DNA from: Madurella fahalii
Taxonomy: Eukaryota > Ascomycota > Sordariomycetes > Sordariales
Direction: 5' to 3'
Length of the DNA stretch: 64,000 bases
Assembly: GCA_029876055.1 (NCBI GenBank)
Contig: CM056876.1
Coordinates: forward strand, 4,092,001 to 4,156,000
Shown here: positions 55,618 through 64,000 of the stretch, piece by piece
How positions within the stretch are numbered: position 1 is the first letter of the stretch
Layout: each line of letters opens with the position of its first letter
The notes under the pieces: generated by a model
Told to the model about the DNA's origin: nothing
The model's database searches: none
What the model saw: the letters and a program-made list of their open reading frames with translations, nothing else
Program-made: the position numbers and the translations under genes

Positions 55618-57267
55618 ATGTTGCTTCAACGGTTTGGGCCGTTCTGCCTGTTCTTGGCCAACCTAGCCGGCCGGGCCGCGGCCGGGGGATCATCACCGGA
55701 CTGGGCTGGCTGGGGCGGCAACATTTACAACAACCGCTGGGCCGCGGGCGACGATGTCACAGCGTCCAACATCAAGACGCTCACCCGCAAGTGCTACCTA
55801 ACCTACCAGTATGGAGTCAGTGCGACCCCCGTGATATCGGGCAACACGGTGTATTACCCTACGTGGAATGGCTCCTTCGTTGCACTCGACTACACCACCT
55901 GCTCTGTTCAGTGGATGCTGAACGTGACCGAGCTCATCTGGGATTGCGGCTCGCTCACCCCCGAACGCGCGCGCGCTCTCTACCAAGTGTCCCGCACCAG
56001 CCCCCAAATTGACGGCGACATCCTCTTCTTCGGAACCCAAGCACAGGCCCTCGTCGTAGCCGTCAATCGCCACACCGGCGTCGTCCTCGACCGCCTACAA
56101 ATCAACTCCCACCCCCTCGCAGTCATCACCATCTCCCCAACCTTCTGGCAAGGCACCCTCTTCCTTGGCACCTCCAGCTATGAGGAACCCGCCCCATTAA
56201 CCAACCCGGACTACCCCTGCTGCACGTACATCGGCAACGCCGCCGCCGTGACCTTCAACCGCCGCAGCGGCAAGCTCGCCCTCAAGTGGTCCGTCGCAAC
56301 CCTGCCCCCGCCGGACCCCGACGCCACGGGGGTGGGCTGGTCGGGCGCGGCCATCTGGGGGAGCCAGCCGTCGATCGACCCGATCCGGAAGCAGGTCTTC
56401 TTCGCGACGGGGAACGTGTACAGCTTCCCGCCGGCGTACGCGCACTGCGCCAACGAGACGTCCGAGGCGTGCCTGCCGCAGGGCGTCAACCAGGAGTCGG
56501 TGCTCGCCGTCGACGCCGAGTCGGGCCGCGTCAACTGGGTACGCCGGCTCAACCGGATGGACGCGTGGAACGGCGCGTGTGTGACCGACCCCATCGACAC
56601 GGCCAACTGCCCCTCGGAGCCGCCGGGGCGCGACGCCGACTTCGGCATGGCGCCAACCTTCGTGTCGCGCCGCACCGCGGCCGGCCTCGGCGAGGACGTG
56701 GTCGTCGTCGCGCAGAAGAACGCCGTCGTCTACGCCCTGGCCGCCCGGGACGGGAGGATCGTCTACGCCAGGAACGTGAGTCCCGAGGGCCAGGGCGGCG
56801 GCATCAGCTGGGGGATTGCGGTCGATGATCAGAGGGTTTATTACACGCTGCCGTACGGGACGAGGAATGCCAACTTTAGCGTGTCGACGACGATTTACGG
56901 CGCGGCCGATCTGATGACTGGGAAAGCGGCCTGGCGGACACCGGCGACGCTGACTTCGAATGGTATCGCCTTCACGGGGCCGACAGTGGCGGGGGATTTG
57001 GTAATCTATTCAAAGACCGGGGTGATCACGGGGGATGGGTCCCCGAACGATTACTATAATTCGATGGGAGCGCTGGTGGCGCTCAACAAGAGAACGGGCG
57101 AGGTTGTGCACGAGATGGTTTTGGATACAAATTTCTGGGGGGGAGTCGCGGTGCAGGGCCGGTATGTGATGTTTGGGACGGGCTACAGAACAGGGGTGAC
57201 GTACTTGGGCAATGGGAGCTTGTGGGTGATGAAGGTCGGGCATCACTTGGAACAACATGGAGGCTAG
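55618..57267 (+). CDS. Secreted PQQ-type beta-propeller dehydrogenase-like protein
   Basis: A single 549-codon exon. The start MLLQRFGPFCLFLANLAGRA is a signal peptide. It is followed by repeated beta-propeller blades: ATPVISGNTVYYPTWNGSFV, SPQIDGDILFFGTQ, PSIDPIRKQVFFATGNVYSF, ESVLAVDAESGRVNW, QKNAVVYALAARDGRIVY and ISWGIAVDDQRVYY. These are typical of polyvinyl-alcohol/quinoprotein alcohol dehydrogenase-like families. Whether PQQ is bound, and the substrate, cannot be read. Lack of introns in a gene this long is notable beside its neighbours. Confidence 0.85.
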   Translation: MLLQRFGPFCLFLANLAGRAAAGGSSPDWAGWGGNIYNNRWAAGDDVTASNIKTLTRKCYLTYQYGVSATPVISGNTVYYPTWNGSFVALDYTTCSVQWMLNVTELIWDCGSLTPERARALYQVSRTSPQIDGDILFFGTQAQALVVAVNRHTGVVLDRLQINSHPLAVITISPTFWQGTLFLGTSSYEEPAPLTNPDYPCCTYIGNAAAVTFNRRSGKLALKWSVATLPPPDPDATGVGWSGAAIWGSQPSIDPIRKQVFFATGNVYSFPPAYAHCANETSEACLPQGVNQESVLAVDAESGRVNWVRRLNRMDAWNGACVTDPIDTANCPSEPPGRDADFGMAPTFVSRRTAAGLGEDVVVVAQKNAVVYALAARDGRIVYARNVSPEGQGGGISWGIAVDDQRVYYTLPYGTRNANFSVSTTIYGAADLMTGKAAWRTPATLTSNGIAFTGPTVAGDLVIYSKTGVITGDGSPNDYYNSMGALVALNKRTGEVVHEMVLDTNFWGGVAVQGRYVMFGTGYRTGVTYLGNGSLWVMKVGHHLEQHGG

Positions 57268-58308
57268 AAGATACTAGTAGTGAGCCTACAGTACACACAG
57301 GAGAGCTGCTTCACCGGCTAAGTTCATACTAAGGTCTTAAGCCCGTCGGTATTCCCGAACAGTTTGCATGTCGCGAACTCGGCATCGATAGCAACAGAGA
57401 TAGTAGCAGCTCCTCTTCGTTCTTTCGTCCTTTCCGGCAGATATCCCCCCACCTCTTTCCCGGGTCGGGGTGGCGTCAAGGCAAACAAGCCATGTACGTT
57501 CCGGCTTTGCCGAGGGCTTTCGATAAAATATTTCAAAATCCGCACTTGTCATGGAGGCCTCTGCCATTGCCCTGGCCGCTCCTTGTTATCAACCATCCAA
57601 AAGATATGCAGGAGAAAGTTCTCGAAGACGTCTCTCGTGCGGCGGCTTCCTGCTCGCCGAGCCAAGAGTATGGCGCTGATCCTCAGTCACTAAAAAGTGT
57701 CGAGAAGGACTGGCACTCTATATATTCTAGGGGCCATAATGCAACCATGTCAGTGTCTCAGCACCTCGAACAGATGAACAAAGATTGAACCGGGCTTGCC
57801 ACGAGTTACTCGATCCATGCCGAGGATCCGGAATTACGTCAATGCTCCCCAGACAGTTGGCAGATTTTACTTCAGTTACGGTCATGTGGGATTCTGGGTG
57901 CCGAAGAAGACTGCCGCATGTGTGTATTCCAGTCCCTCGGCCTATAGCCTCGCCTTCATTGCATCTCCGCCCAGATCTTGACTTGGGCGTCCATCCGGCA
58001 AAATGCATGGAATTGACAAGCAATTCAAGCCTCGCCATTCTGATAGGCTAGGATAATGTTTGCAATCTTGACCCCACAAACAATACCCCGGAACCCGGCA
58101 TTTGCGTTCGCCAGGTTCCAAACAAGGGGAGACAAGCCCGACCACGTTGTGTCTTCTCTCGCGGCTCTCTAAAAGAACGGCAGCGGCCCGTTCGGGTCCA
58201 CTGGACTGCATTTCTTTCCTGATCCTCACAGACACGGCTAATTTGCCCGTTTTTGTTTCGACTTCAACCAGGTACACCCAAGAGTTGTGTCAACACTCGA
58301 CTTACACG
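57268..58308. other. Gene-free stretch
   Basis: No supported gene is seen. Short plus-strand frames at 57364-57788 lack any recognised domain. The right end is the promoter of the DUF1996 gene. Confidence 0.4.
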
Positions 58309-59851
58309 ATGTTCTGGCTGGGACTCCTTTCCCTCCCTGTTGCCGTCCAGGGGCAGGGCTTCAGCACTACTATGCTGCGCTTCGGTTGCTCGCAGATCTC
58401 CATCGATCGCATCGACCCGTATGTTGACAGGGAGCCTGCTAAGAAGAAGATCGTTCTGACTTGGATCCAGCCTTGTCGAACCCGGCAGTATTCCGTCCTC
58501 GCACGTCCATCAAATCGTCGGAGGAGTAGGGATCCCTAATCTCGTCCCGTAAGATCTGACTGACGCTTTGAACAGAATGCTTTCAACGCAAGCATGCCTG
58601 TTAGCGATATCTCCAAGTTGGCGGACTGCACCTCCTGCACCTTTGACCAGGACCTCTCCAACTACTGGACCGCCAACGTGTACTTCAAGGCTCGCAACGG
58701 CAGCTACAAGCGCGTGCCACAAATGGTCAACGACGCTATCGGCGCGGCAAACGGGGGCATTACCGTCTACTACACCGCTCCCGGGCCGAACACAGTGACC
58801 GCCTTCAAGCCGGCAAGGAACCAACGGGCTCTTTGGAAAGGGGTATCCGGCTGACAAAATCTCATAGGGGTTCCGCATGTTCGCGGGTGACGCCACCCGC
58901 CGCACGCCAACCAACCTTGGACGCAACATGCAGAGCTGCTACCGCTGCTACACCGGCCCCAACTTCGGTGGCAATATCTACTCACCCTGCTTCGACCCCC
59001 AGCGGGATACCGAGGGCTTCCCATCGCAACCGTGCCCCGGCGGTATCCGGTCTAGCGTCATCTTCCCCATGTGAGTATCGCCGTTGAATGCGAACTTTGA
59101 CCTGAACTGACACTACTGCAGCTGCTGGGACGGCAAGAACCTAGACAGCCCTAACCACGCGGACCACCTCGCTCATCCAACCAACGGCCCCGCTTCGTTT
59201 GCCATGGTCACCGGCACATGCCCTGCCAGCCACCCCGTTAAGATTCCCCAGGTCCACTACGAGGTATGTAGATGTCGAGTGGATGGTGAGATTGCCAAAG
59301 GCCGCTGCTAACATCCATAACCCCGAACAGATTGTCTGGGACACCACTCAGTTCAACAACCGGAATGAGTGGCCGGAGGATGGCTCTCAACCGTTCGTCC
59401 TCAGCAACGGCGACCCGTGAGTTCCCCTGTGTTTTCCGATCACCTCCCTCCGTCCCCGTCACACTATCAGATGCTGTAGTGCAACCATAACACAGCCGTA
59501 AATCGGTACTGACAATACTGCCTGCTATCCACAGCACCGGCTACGGTCAACACGGCGATTACGTCTTCGGCTGGAAGGATGACTCGCTGCAGCACGCCAT
59601 GGACAACAACTGCTTCGGCCCCGTCTGCCGCGGCCTGACCACCCAAGGCTTTGACAAGGCCAACCGGTGCACTGTTAAGAACACCGTGAAAGAGGATGTT
59701 GATGGCTGTGAGTGCCCGCCCTTGTTTCCCTCCGTGCCTGGCGCCATTGCGGAGTCGTTCGTTGTGCCCGGGTGTTGGAATGAGGTAACGGATACTAATG
59801 CGTTTGTGGACAGGGCTGGATGCGCTGCCGGGTCAGCACCATATGGAGTAG
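58309..59851 (+). CDS. Secreted DUF1996 protein
   Basis: Eight exons sum to 1044 nt (347 residues): 58309-58418, 58471-58525, 58576-58812, 58868-59070, 59122-59263, 59331-59416, 59535-59707, 59814-59851. A signal peptide (MFWLGLLSLPVAVQG) is followed by DUF1996 motifs: RIDPLVEPG, SSHVHQIVGGNAF, CTSCTFDQDLSNYWTANVYF, the GFRMFAG turn, CWDGKNLDSPNHADHLAHP, CPASHPVKIPQVHYE, GYGQHGDYVFGWKDD and VDGWLDALPG. The intron at 58813 begins GCAAGG: only a GC-AG intron keeps the frame there. The family is common in fungal secretomes; its function is unknown. Confidence 0.88.
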
Positions 59852-60290
59852 ACGTGGTGTCCAGTTTTACCAGTACAAGATGCAGCCATGATACGAGTGA
59901 TGAGCAGATTGGAGCGAGCCTGTGTCTGATCCCAAATTCAGGTATCTTCTTATTAAAATCTTGGCACATCCGTAGAGCGTCCTTCGCTGTGCAATTACTA
60001 CTTAGTCTTAAGTCATAGTGACACACTATCCAATATTCTGTGACGTAATTAGTATCTCAGGTACTTAGGTGTGCGTGAATGTGACCAGTGTTGGGGGGAG
60101 AGCTGGAAGCAGGAGGGTGCAGCAGGCATGCGCTTTTTCCGTGGGCTGCCGTGACACATCGTTTTCATCTCAAGTAAGGTAAACAAAATTAACGTACTTA
60201 TATAGTATCCAGGTCAGAAATGATTGTAATACTTTCCGTGTCGTGCTAACGTTCTAAATGCTCAACTCTGATTCTTCCACCTAACACCCC
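59852..60290. other. Convergent intergenic gap
   Basis: No gene is seen; 3' flanks of two convergent genes. Confidence 0.45.
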
Positions 60291-62176
60291 TTACGCTGAC
60301 AAGCCCTCCAACCAGAACCTACATCTCCCATTCGCCGCCGGGTCCCTCACCACCTCAAACCCGCCCTCCCCAGACCCAGTGATATTCATCACGTTCGCCT
60401 CGCCCGTATAAACCGGCAGCTCGAGCACAGCATTGCCCTCCCCGCCAGCGCCGCCTTCCGTAAACCCAAACATGGCAAAGTCCACAAACCACGCCTGCAT
60501 CCGCCTCGCCACCTCCCTCTCAACCGGCACCCCGAACCCGTCCGCCACGTCCTCCTCCCCCCTGCCGAAGAAGGTATACGCGACGTCCTGCGCGTGCATA
60601 CCAGGGAACACGGCGAACTGGTAGGCCCTGGTGCGGTTCGCGTAGGCCAGCGCGGTGCCGAACGCGAAGCAGTCGATCAGGCCCTCGGCGATGGCCAGCC
60701 TGGTGCGGCCGATCTGGTCGGTGTAGGGCAGGGCAGCGCCGGAGAAGTCGGCCGGGTAGACGGCCGTCGAGAGGTGGCGGACCTTGGCCGCGGGCAGCGA
60801 CGGCATCAGCCCCGACAGGTACGCCTCGAACCCCGCCGTGTCGCCCACCCGCGGATCCGTGAACAGCAGGCCCTCGTCCAGGTTGTACGCTACCACCACC
60901 TCCACCGCAGAATCTACCCTTCCTGTGGCTAGTAGGCGGCCTGGGTGGGAGGGAACGAAGAGGCCGTCGACGTTGGGGCCTGGTTCGGGTTAGTAAGGCA
61001 TGGAATGGTGGGGGTGGGTGGAAGTGAGAAGATTGGAAACGACGGGGGATGGGAGGAGGGCGGACCAAATACGGAGGAGGCGAACGGTGCGGTGCCGACC
61101 ATGGCCGAGTTGACGCCCGCGAGCTGGTCGAGTGACAGTGCGCGCAGCTCCGAGTAACCTGTGGTGTTGGACACGGCGAGGAGTTGGTCGTACAGCTGGG
61201 TGTAGAGCGCCGCGTCCTGGAAGGGCTTGATGGCCGGGCTTTGGATGATGGCACGCTTGAAGGGCGACGTGCCGTCGATTCCGCCGAACGCGGACAGGTG
61301 ACTGACGATGCTGCCTGCGCCGGCTGACTCACCAATGACCGTGATGGCGTTGGGGTCGCCGCTGAAGCGCCGGATGTTGGAGCGCACCCATTCAAGGGCC
61401 AGCCGCTGGTCGTAGAGGCCCGCGTTGGAGGCGACGTCCCACATCCAAGGCTTGCGCGGAGGGAAGCCGAATAGGCCACTAAACACGGGCAGTTAGTTGT
61501 ATCTAAAGTGGACAGGTACTGGCGAGGCGGCAGATGTACAGGCGATAGTTGATAGAGACAAACACGATGCCGTCTTGACCGTTGCGCCGGCTCTGGGCGA
61601 TGAGCCCCGCAGGATCGACTCCGTCCTTGGATCCCTCGGTATAGGCACCCCCGTGAATCCAGAGCATAACCGGGAGAGCCTTATTCAGCGTCCCGGACTG
61701 TTTGGCATCCAGAGCCGGTTTGGGGACCGACACATCGAGCAGCAGGCAGTCTTCAGACTGGACCTGTGGCGTGGTGGGCGGAGGGCCCGGTGGCGCAGTG
61801 ATCCCGCCCTCCGCTAACCTCTGTAAGACCAGCGGAATGGAGAATTGGAACCAGCCCGGGCCGGCCTGGGGACAGACCTGCGGGGCAGAGCCATCGTTGA
61901 CGGTTCGGTTAACGTGGAGGTAAGGGATAGGATGCCGGAACCGCAGGTTGCCGACGGGGGGCTCAGCATAGGGGATGTTCTTGAAGATGTAGAACTCGCC
62001 GGCTGGCTGCATGGGTCAGCAGACGTATCCCAGGGTTTTGCACGCAAAGGACTTACATCTAACTGGGCCCGATGGACAGTAATCCCGAGGTCAACGACAG
62101 GGAGATTCTGCCCTGCGACAAGGGCGGCCCCAGCCGCCAACAAAAGTGGAAACGTGCTGAAGGAATAACTGACCAT
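60291..62176 (-). CDS. Secreted type-B carboxylesterase/lipase
   Basis: Exons 62057-62176, 61540-62006, 61066-61478 and 60291-60979 sum to 1689 nt (562 residues). The signal peptide is MVSYSFSTFPLLLAAGAALV. An alpha/beta-hydrolase core follows: NIPYAEPPVGNLRF, SEDCLLLDV, oxyanion WIHGGAYTEGS, nucleophile Ser247 in VIGESAGAGS, acid Glu369 in NLDEG and probable catalytic His462 in FPGMHAQDVAYTF. The last intron uses donor GTCCGC. Substrates are esters of unknown type. Confidence 0.9.
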
Positions 62177-62748
62177 CGTTCAAGGGGCTTCTAGAAGCCG
62201 TGGAAACACATCAACGCGAGTCACCGTTGAAACGACTGACGACGCCTTTTATAAGCTGATGATGAGGCGACCTGCGCCATCGGCCAGTCCATCGTGAGCT
62301 TCGGCAAGTAAAATCGGCATAAACCTCAGCGTCGTACCAGAAATTATTGTTTCTGGCTGGGCTATCTGCCATGCGCGTCCATGGCGCGCGGTAAGGATCC
62401 CTGGACCTCCAGCCGTGCGCGCTAGTGTCTTGCGTGCATGGCAGTATCCCTTATTGGGCTTCTGTTGCAGCGTCTAGAAGCTTGCGCTGACCTTGGCAGG
62501 GCAGAACCTCGTGAGGTTTGCCATATTGCGACAAGCCCTGGCCATGGTTATCCACTTTCTCCCGCCCTCTAGAACATTTGAATCGCGGGAGACTGAGGTG
62601 CCCAAGGCAAAACAACAGATGCCCTACTGAGTGAACCGAGTTTTTCCCTAACATTTTGTCATTCCGTCATTTATCATTATGTTACCACAGGCGCAAACTG
62701 GTAATCATACACGTTCATCCCATCCCGAACCAGCACCAGAGGTGGGGC
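62177..62748. other. Intergenic stretch upstream of the carboxylesterase
   Basis: No gene is seen. It holds the esterase promoter and the 3' flank of the membrane-protein gene. Confidence 0.45.
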
Positions 62749-64000
62749 TCACGACAGCCGAGTATAGGCCTTGGGAGGCAAAGAAACGGATATGCCATCC
62801 ACGTAAACACCGCGCTGAATCTGGTCTTCCAAGTCTTCCACATCACGCCTCTCACCGTCCTCAGAACTCTGGGAGCTAATTCGTGGCCGGCTTTCCGGCT
62901 TCACGTTTGTCCAGGAGCCGTTTTCAGGTCGGGTACGGCCCATGCCGTCTCGGCGACCGGCTGAAATGCCCGTTGACATTTGATTCGGAAAGCTGGCCGG
63001 CCCGAACGTCCCATAAGACCTGAGTAGCCTTGGGAATAGCTTAACTACGAGCGGTTTCAAGATCGTCAGGCACGCGCAGATAATGGCGAGATTCACCTCG
63101 ACCGAGCCCCACTTGACAAGAGTGGTGAGCTCATACGTGAGGTCGGCAAAATTGAGCGACGAAATGGACACGATCCGGATGACAGATATCAGACAGGCCC
63201 TGTTCTCCTGTTAGCTGCTGCCTTTGCTCTTTGGGCTCTTTGGGTATCATAAAACAGGGCATGCATACACAAAAGCCACGGCAAATACCAGCATCAATCC
63301 GATCTTTTGCCGCCTCGGCAGCTTGAGCTTGACGACGACCGGGATGGGAAGGAGAAAGATGATGAAGTCGGTGGCGATATGGAGGTACCCGTTTGACGCC
63401 TTGATCTCGAGGGGGAGGCAGAACCCCTCGACACTCTTATCCCACACGGCTGTGAGGGGCACGCAGGCGATGAAGGAAGCCACAACGACCCAGATGTTAC
63501 ATGCGACAACGACAGCCATGACGGTGTTGTTGCATATGCGAGCAAGACCCAGTGGCATGAACCGCCTATACAACAGCAGAATCGACATCTTGGTGAAGGA
63601 CAGGCTCATGGCGTAGAACAGAAACGTGTACCATTCCTCCTGGACTTGGGTTAGTTTGGGCTGAATGGTATGGAGTTGCCTTGCCTTTTGGAACCGGAGA
63701 ACTCTTGCGGGGACACCAGCCAGATATGACGGCCCAGGCCGAACATCGTTTCTGCGATATGCGTCGGTAACTGCTCTCCGGGACCCGAGATTGACCGGAA
63801 CGCTGAGACGCTCGTGATAAGTACTTACGTCGGACGCTCCCAATAGTCGCCCCGACCGAGAAGAACTGTCCAAAAAGTCAATCAACCTAACGCTCAGCCA
63901 GGCATCCTCGATTTGCATGTCTGGACATCGAACATACCAGCGCCACAACTATTAGCCAGTCGTCGGGTCCGAGAGATCCCAGGATCGCGTGCCGCGTGTA
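62749..64000 (-). CDS. Fungal rhodopsin-like seven-helix membrane protein, 5' part outside the window
   Basis: Exons in transcript order are from beyond 64000 to 63938, 63829-63865, 63717-63751, 63269-63660 and 62749-63199; all phases agree. The reading is LGPDDWLIVVAL, FFSVGATIGSVR, QTMFGLGRHIWL, then helices FYAMSLSFTKMSILLLYRRF, TVMAVVVACNIWVVVASFIA, GYLHIATDFIIFLLPIPVVV, KIGLMLVFAVAFV and ACLISVIRIVSISSLNFADL with VKWGSVEVNLAIICACLTIL. This is the rhodopsin/PTH11-like domain of fungal membrane proteins. The tail is hydrophilic and charged. Ligand and role are unknown. Confidence 0.85.

Noticed and set aside
57364..57788. Overlapping plus-strand frames of about 100 codons
   Set aside because: No recognisable domain, start context or introns; left as intergenic.
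58838..58867. GT donor at 58843 for the DUF1996 intron
   Set aside because: It would leave a 25-bp intron and the wrong phase; the GC donor at 58813 fits.

Overview
This window is nuclear DNA from a filamentous ascomycete, most likely a sordariomycete close to the Chaetomiaceae. The reasons are short phase-consistent introns (about 46-210 bp) with fungal branch points and acceptors, a GH45 endoglucanase very like the Humicola-type enzyme, a LaeA-like methyltransferase, fungal secreted-protein families, and transposon or NLR relics whose lesions look like repeat-induced point mutation (RIP). No rRNA, tRNA or CRISPR was recognised. Most exon structures were rebuilt by hand. In nearly every complete multi-exon model the exon lengths sum to a multiple of three, which is good internal support.

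Left part (1-19 kb): the 3' part of an AA7-type FAD oxidase; a decayed, gene-poor block (1.5-6.4 kb) with a palindrome array and a Tc1/mariner relic; a multidomain patatin-like phospholipase gene (P-loop GTPase-like, RING-like, patatin) with an in-frame stop and a later frameshift; and a 19-exon minus-strand gene for a giant secreted GH55-type glucanase of about 1758 residues. Two 33-nt exons of the GH55 gene encode only proline.

Middle part (19-42 kb): a secreted HExxH metalloprotease-like protein, two hypothetical proteins, a PIR-like cell-wall protein, a small 86-residue gene missed by simple ORF calling, a zinc-finger transcription factor, the wreck of a PNP/NB-ARC (NLR-type) gene, an inverted pair of dispersed repeats with RIP-like differences, a LaeA-like methyltransferase with a 13-nt micro-exon, a GH18 chitinase pseudogene, a LINE 3' fragment and a GH45 endoglucanase.

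Right part (44-55 kb) is a compact housekeeping block: RNA polymerase II subunit 2, the COX assembly factor Pet117, V-ATPase subunit G, a CTNNBL1-type armadillo protein, a histidine phosphatase and a DUF4149/TMEM205-like membrane protein. It is followed by accessory secreted or membrane genes (55-64 kb): a PQQ beta-propeller protein, a DUF1996 protein, a type-B carboxylesterase and a rhodopsin-like seven-helix protein cut by the window end.

The genes do not form one obvious pathway. The pattern is a conserved core block beside accessory segments rich in secreted carbohydrate-active and cell-wall proteins, decayed immunity-like genes (patatin multidomain, NLR) and transposon debris.
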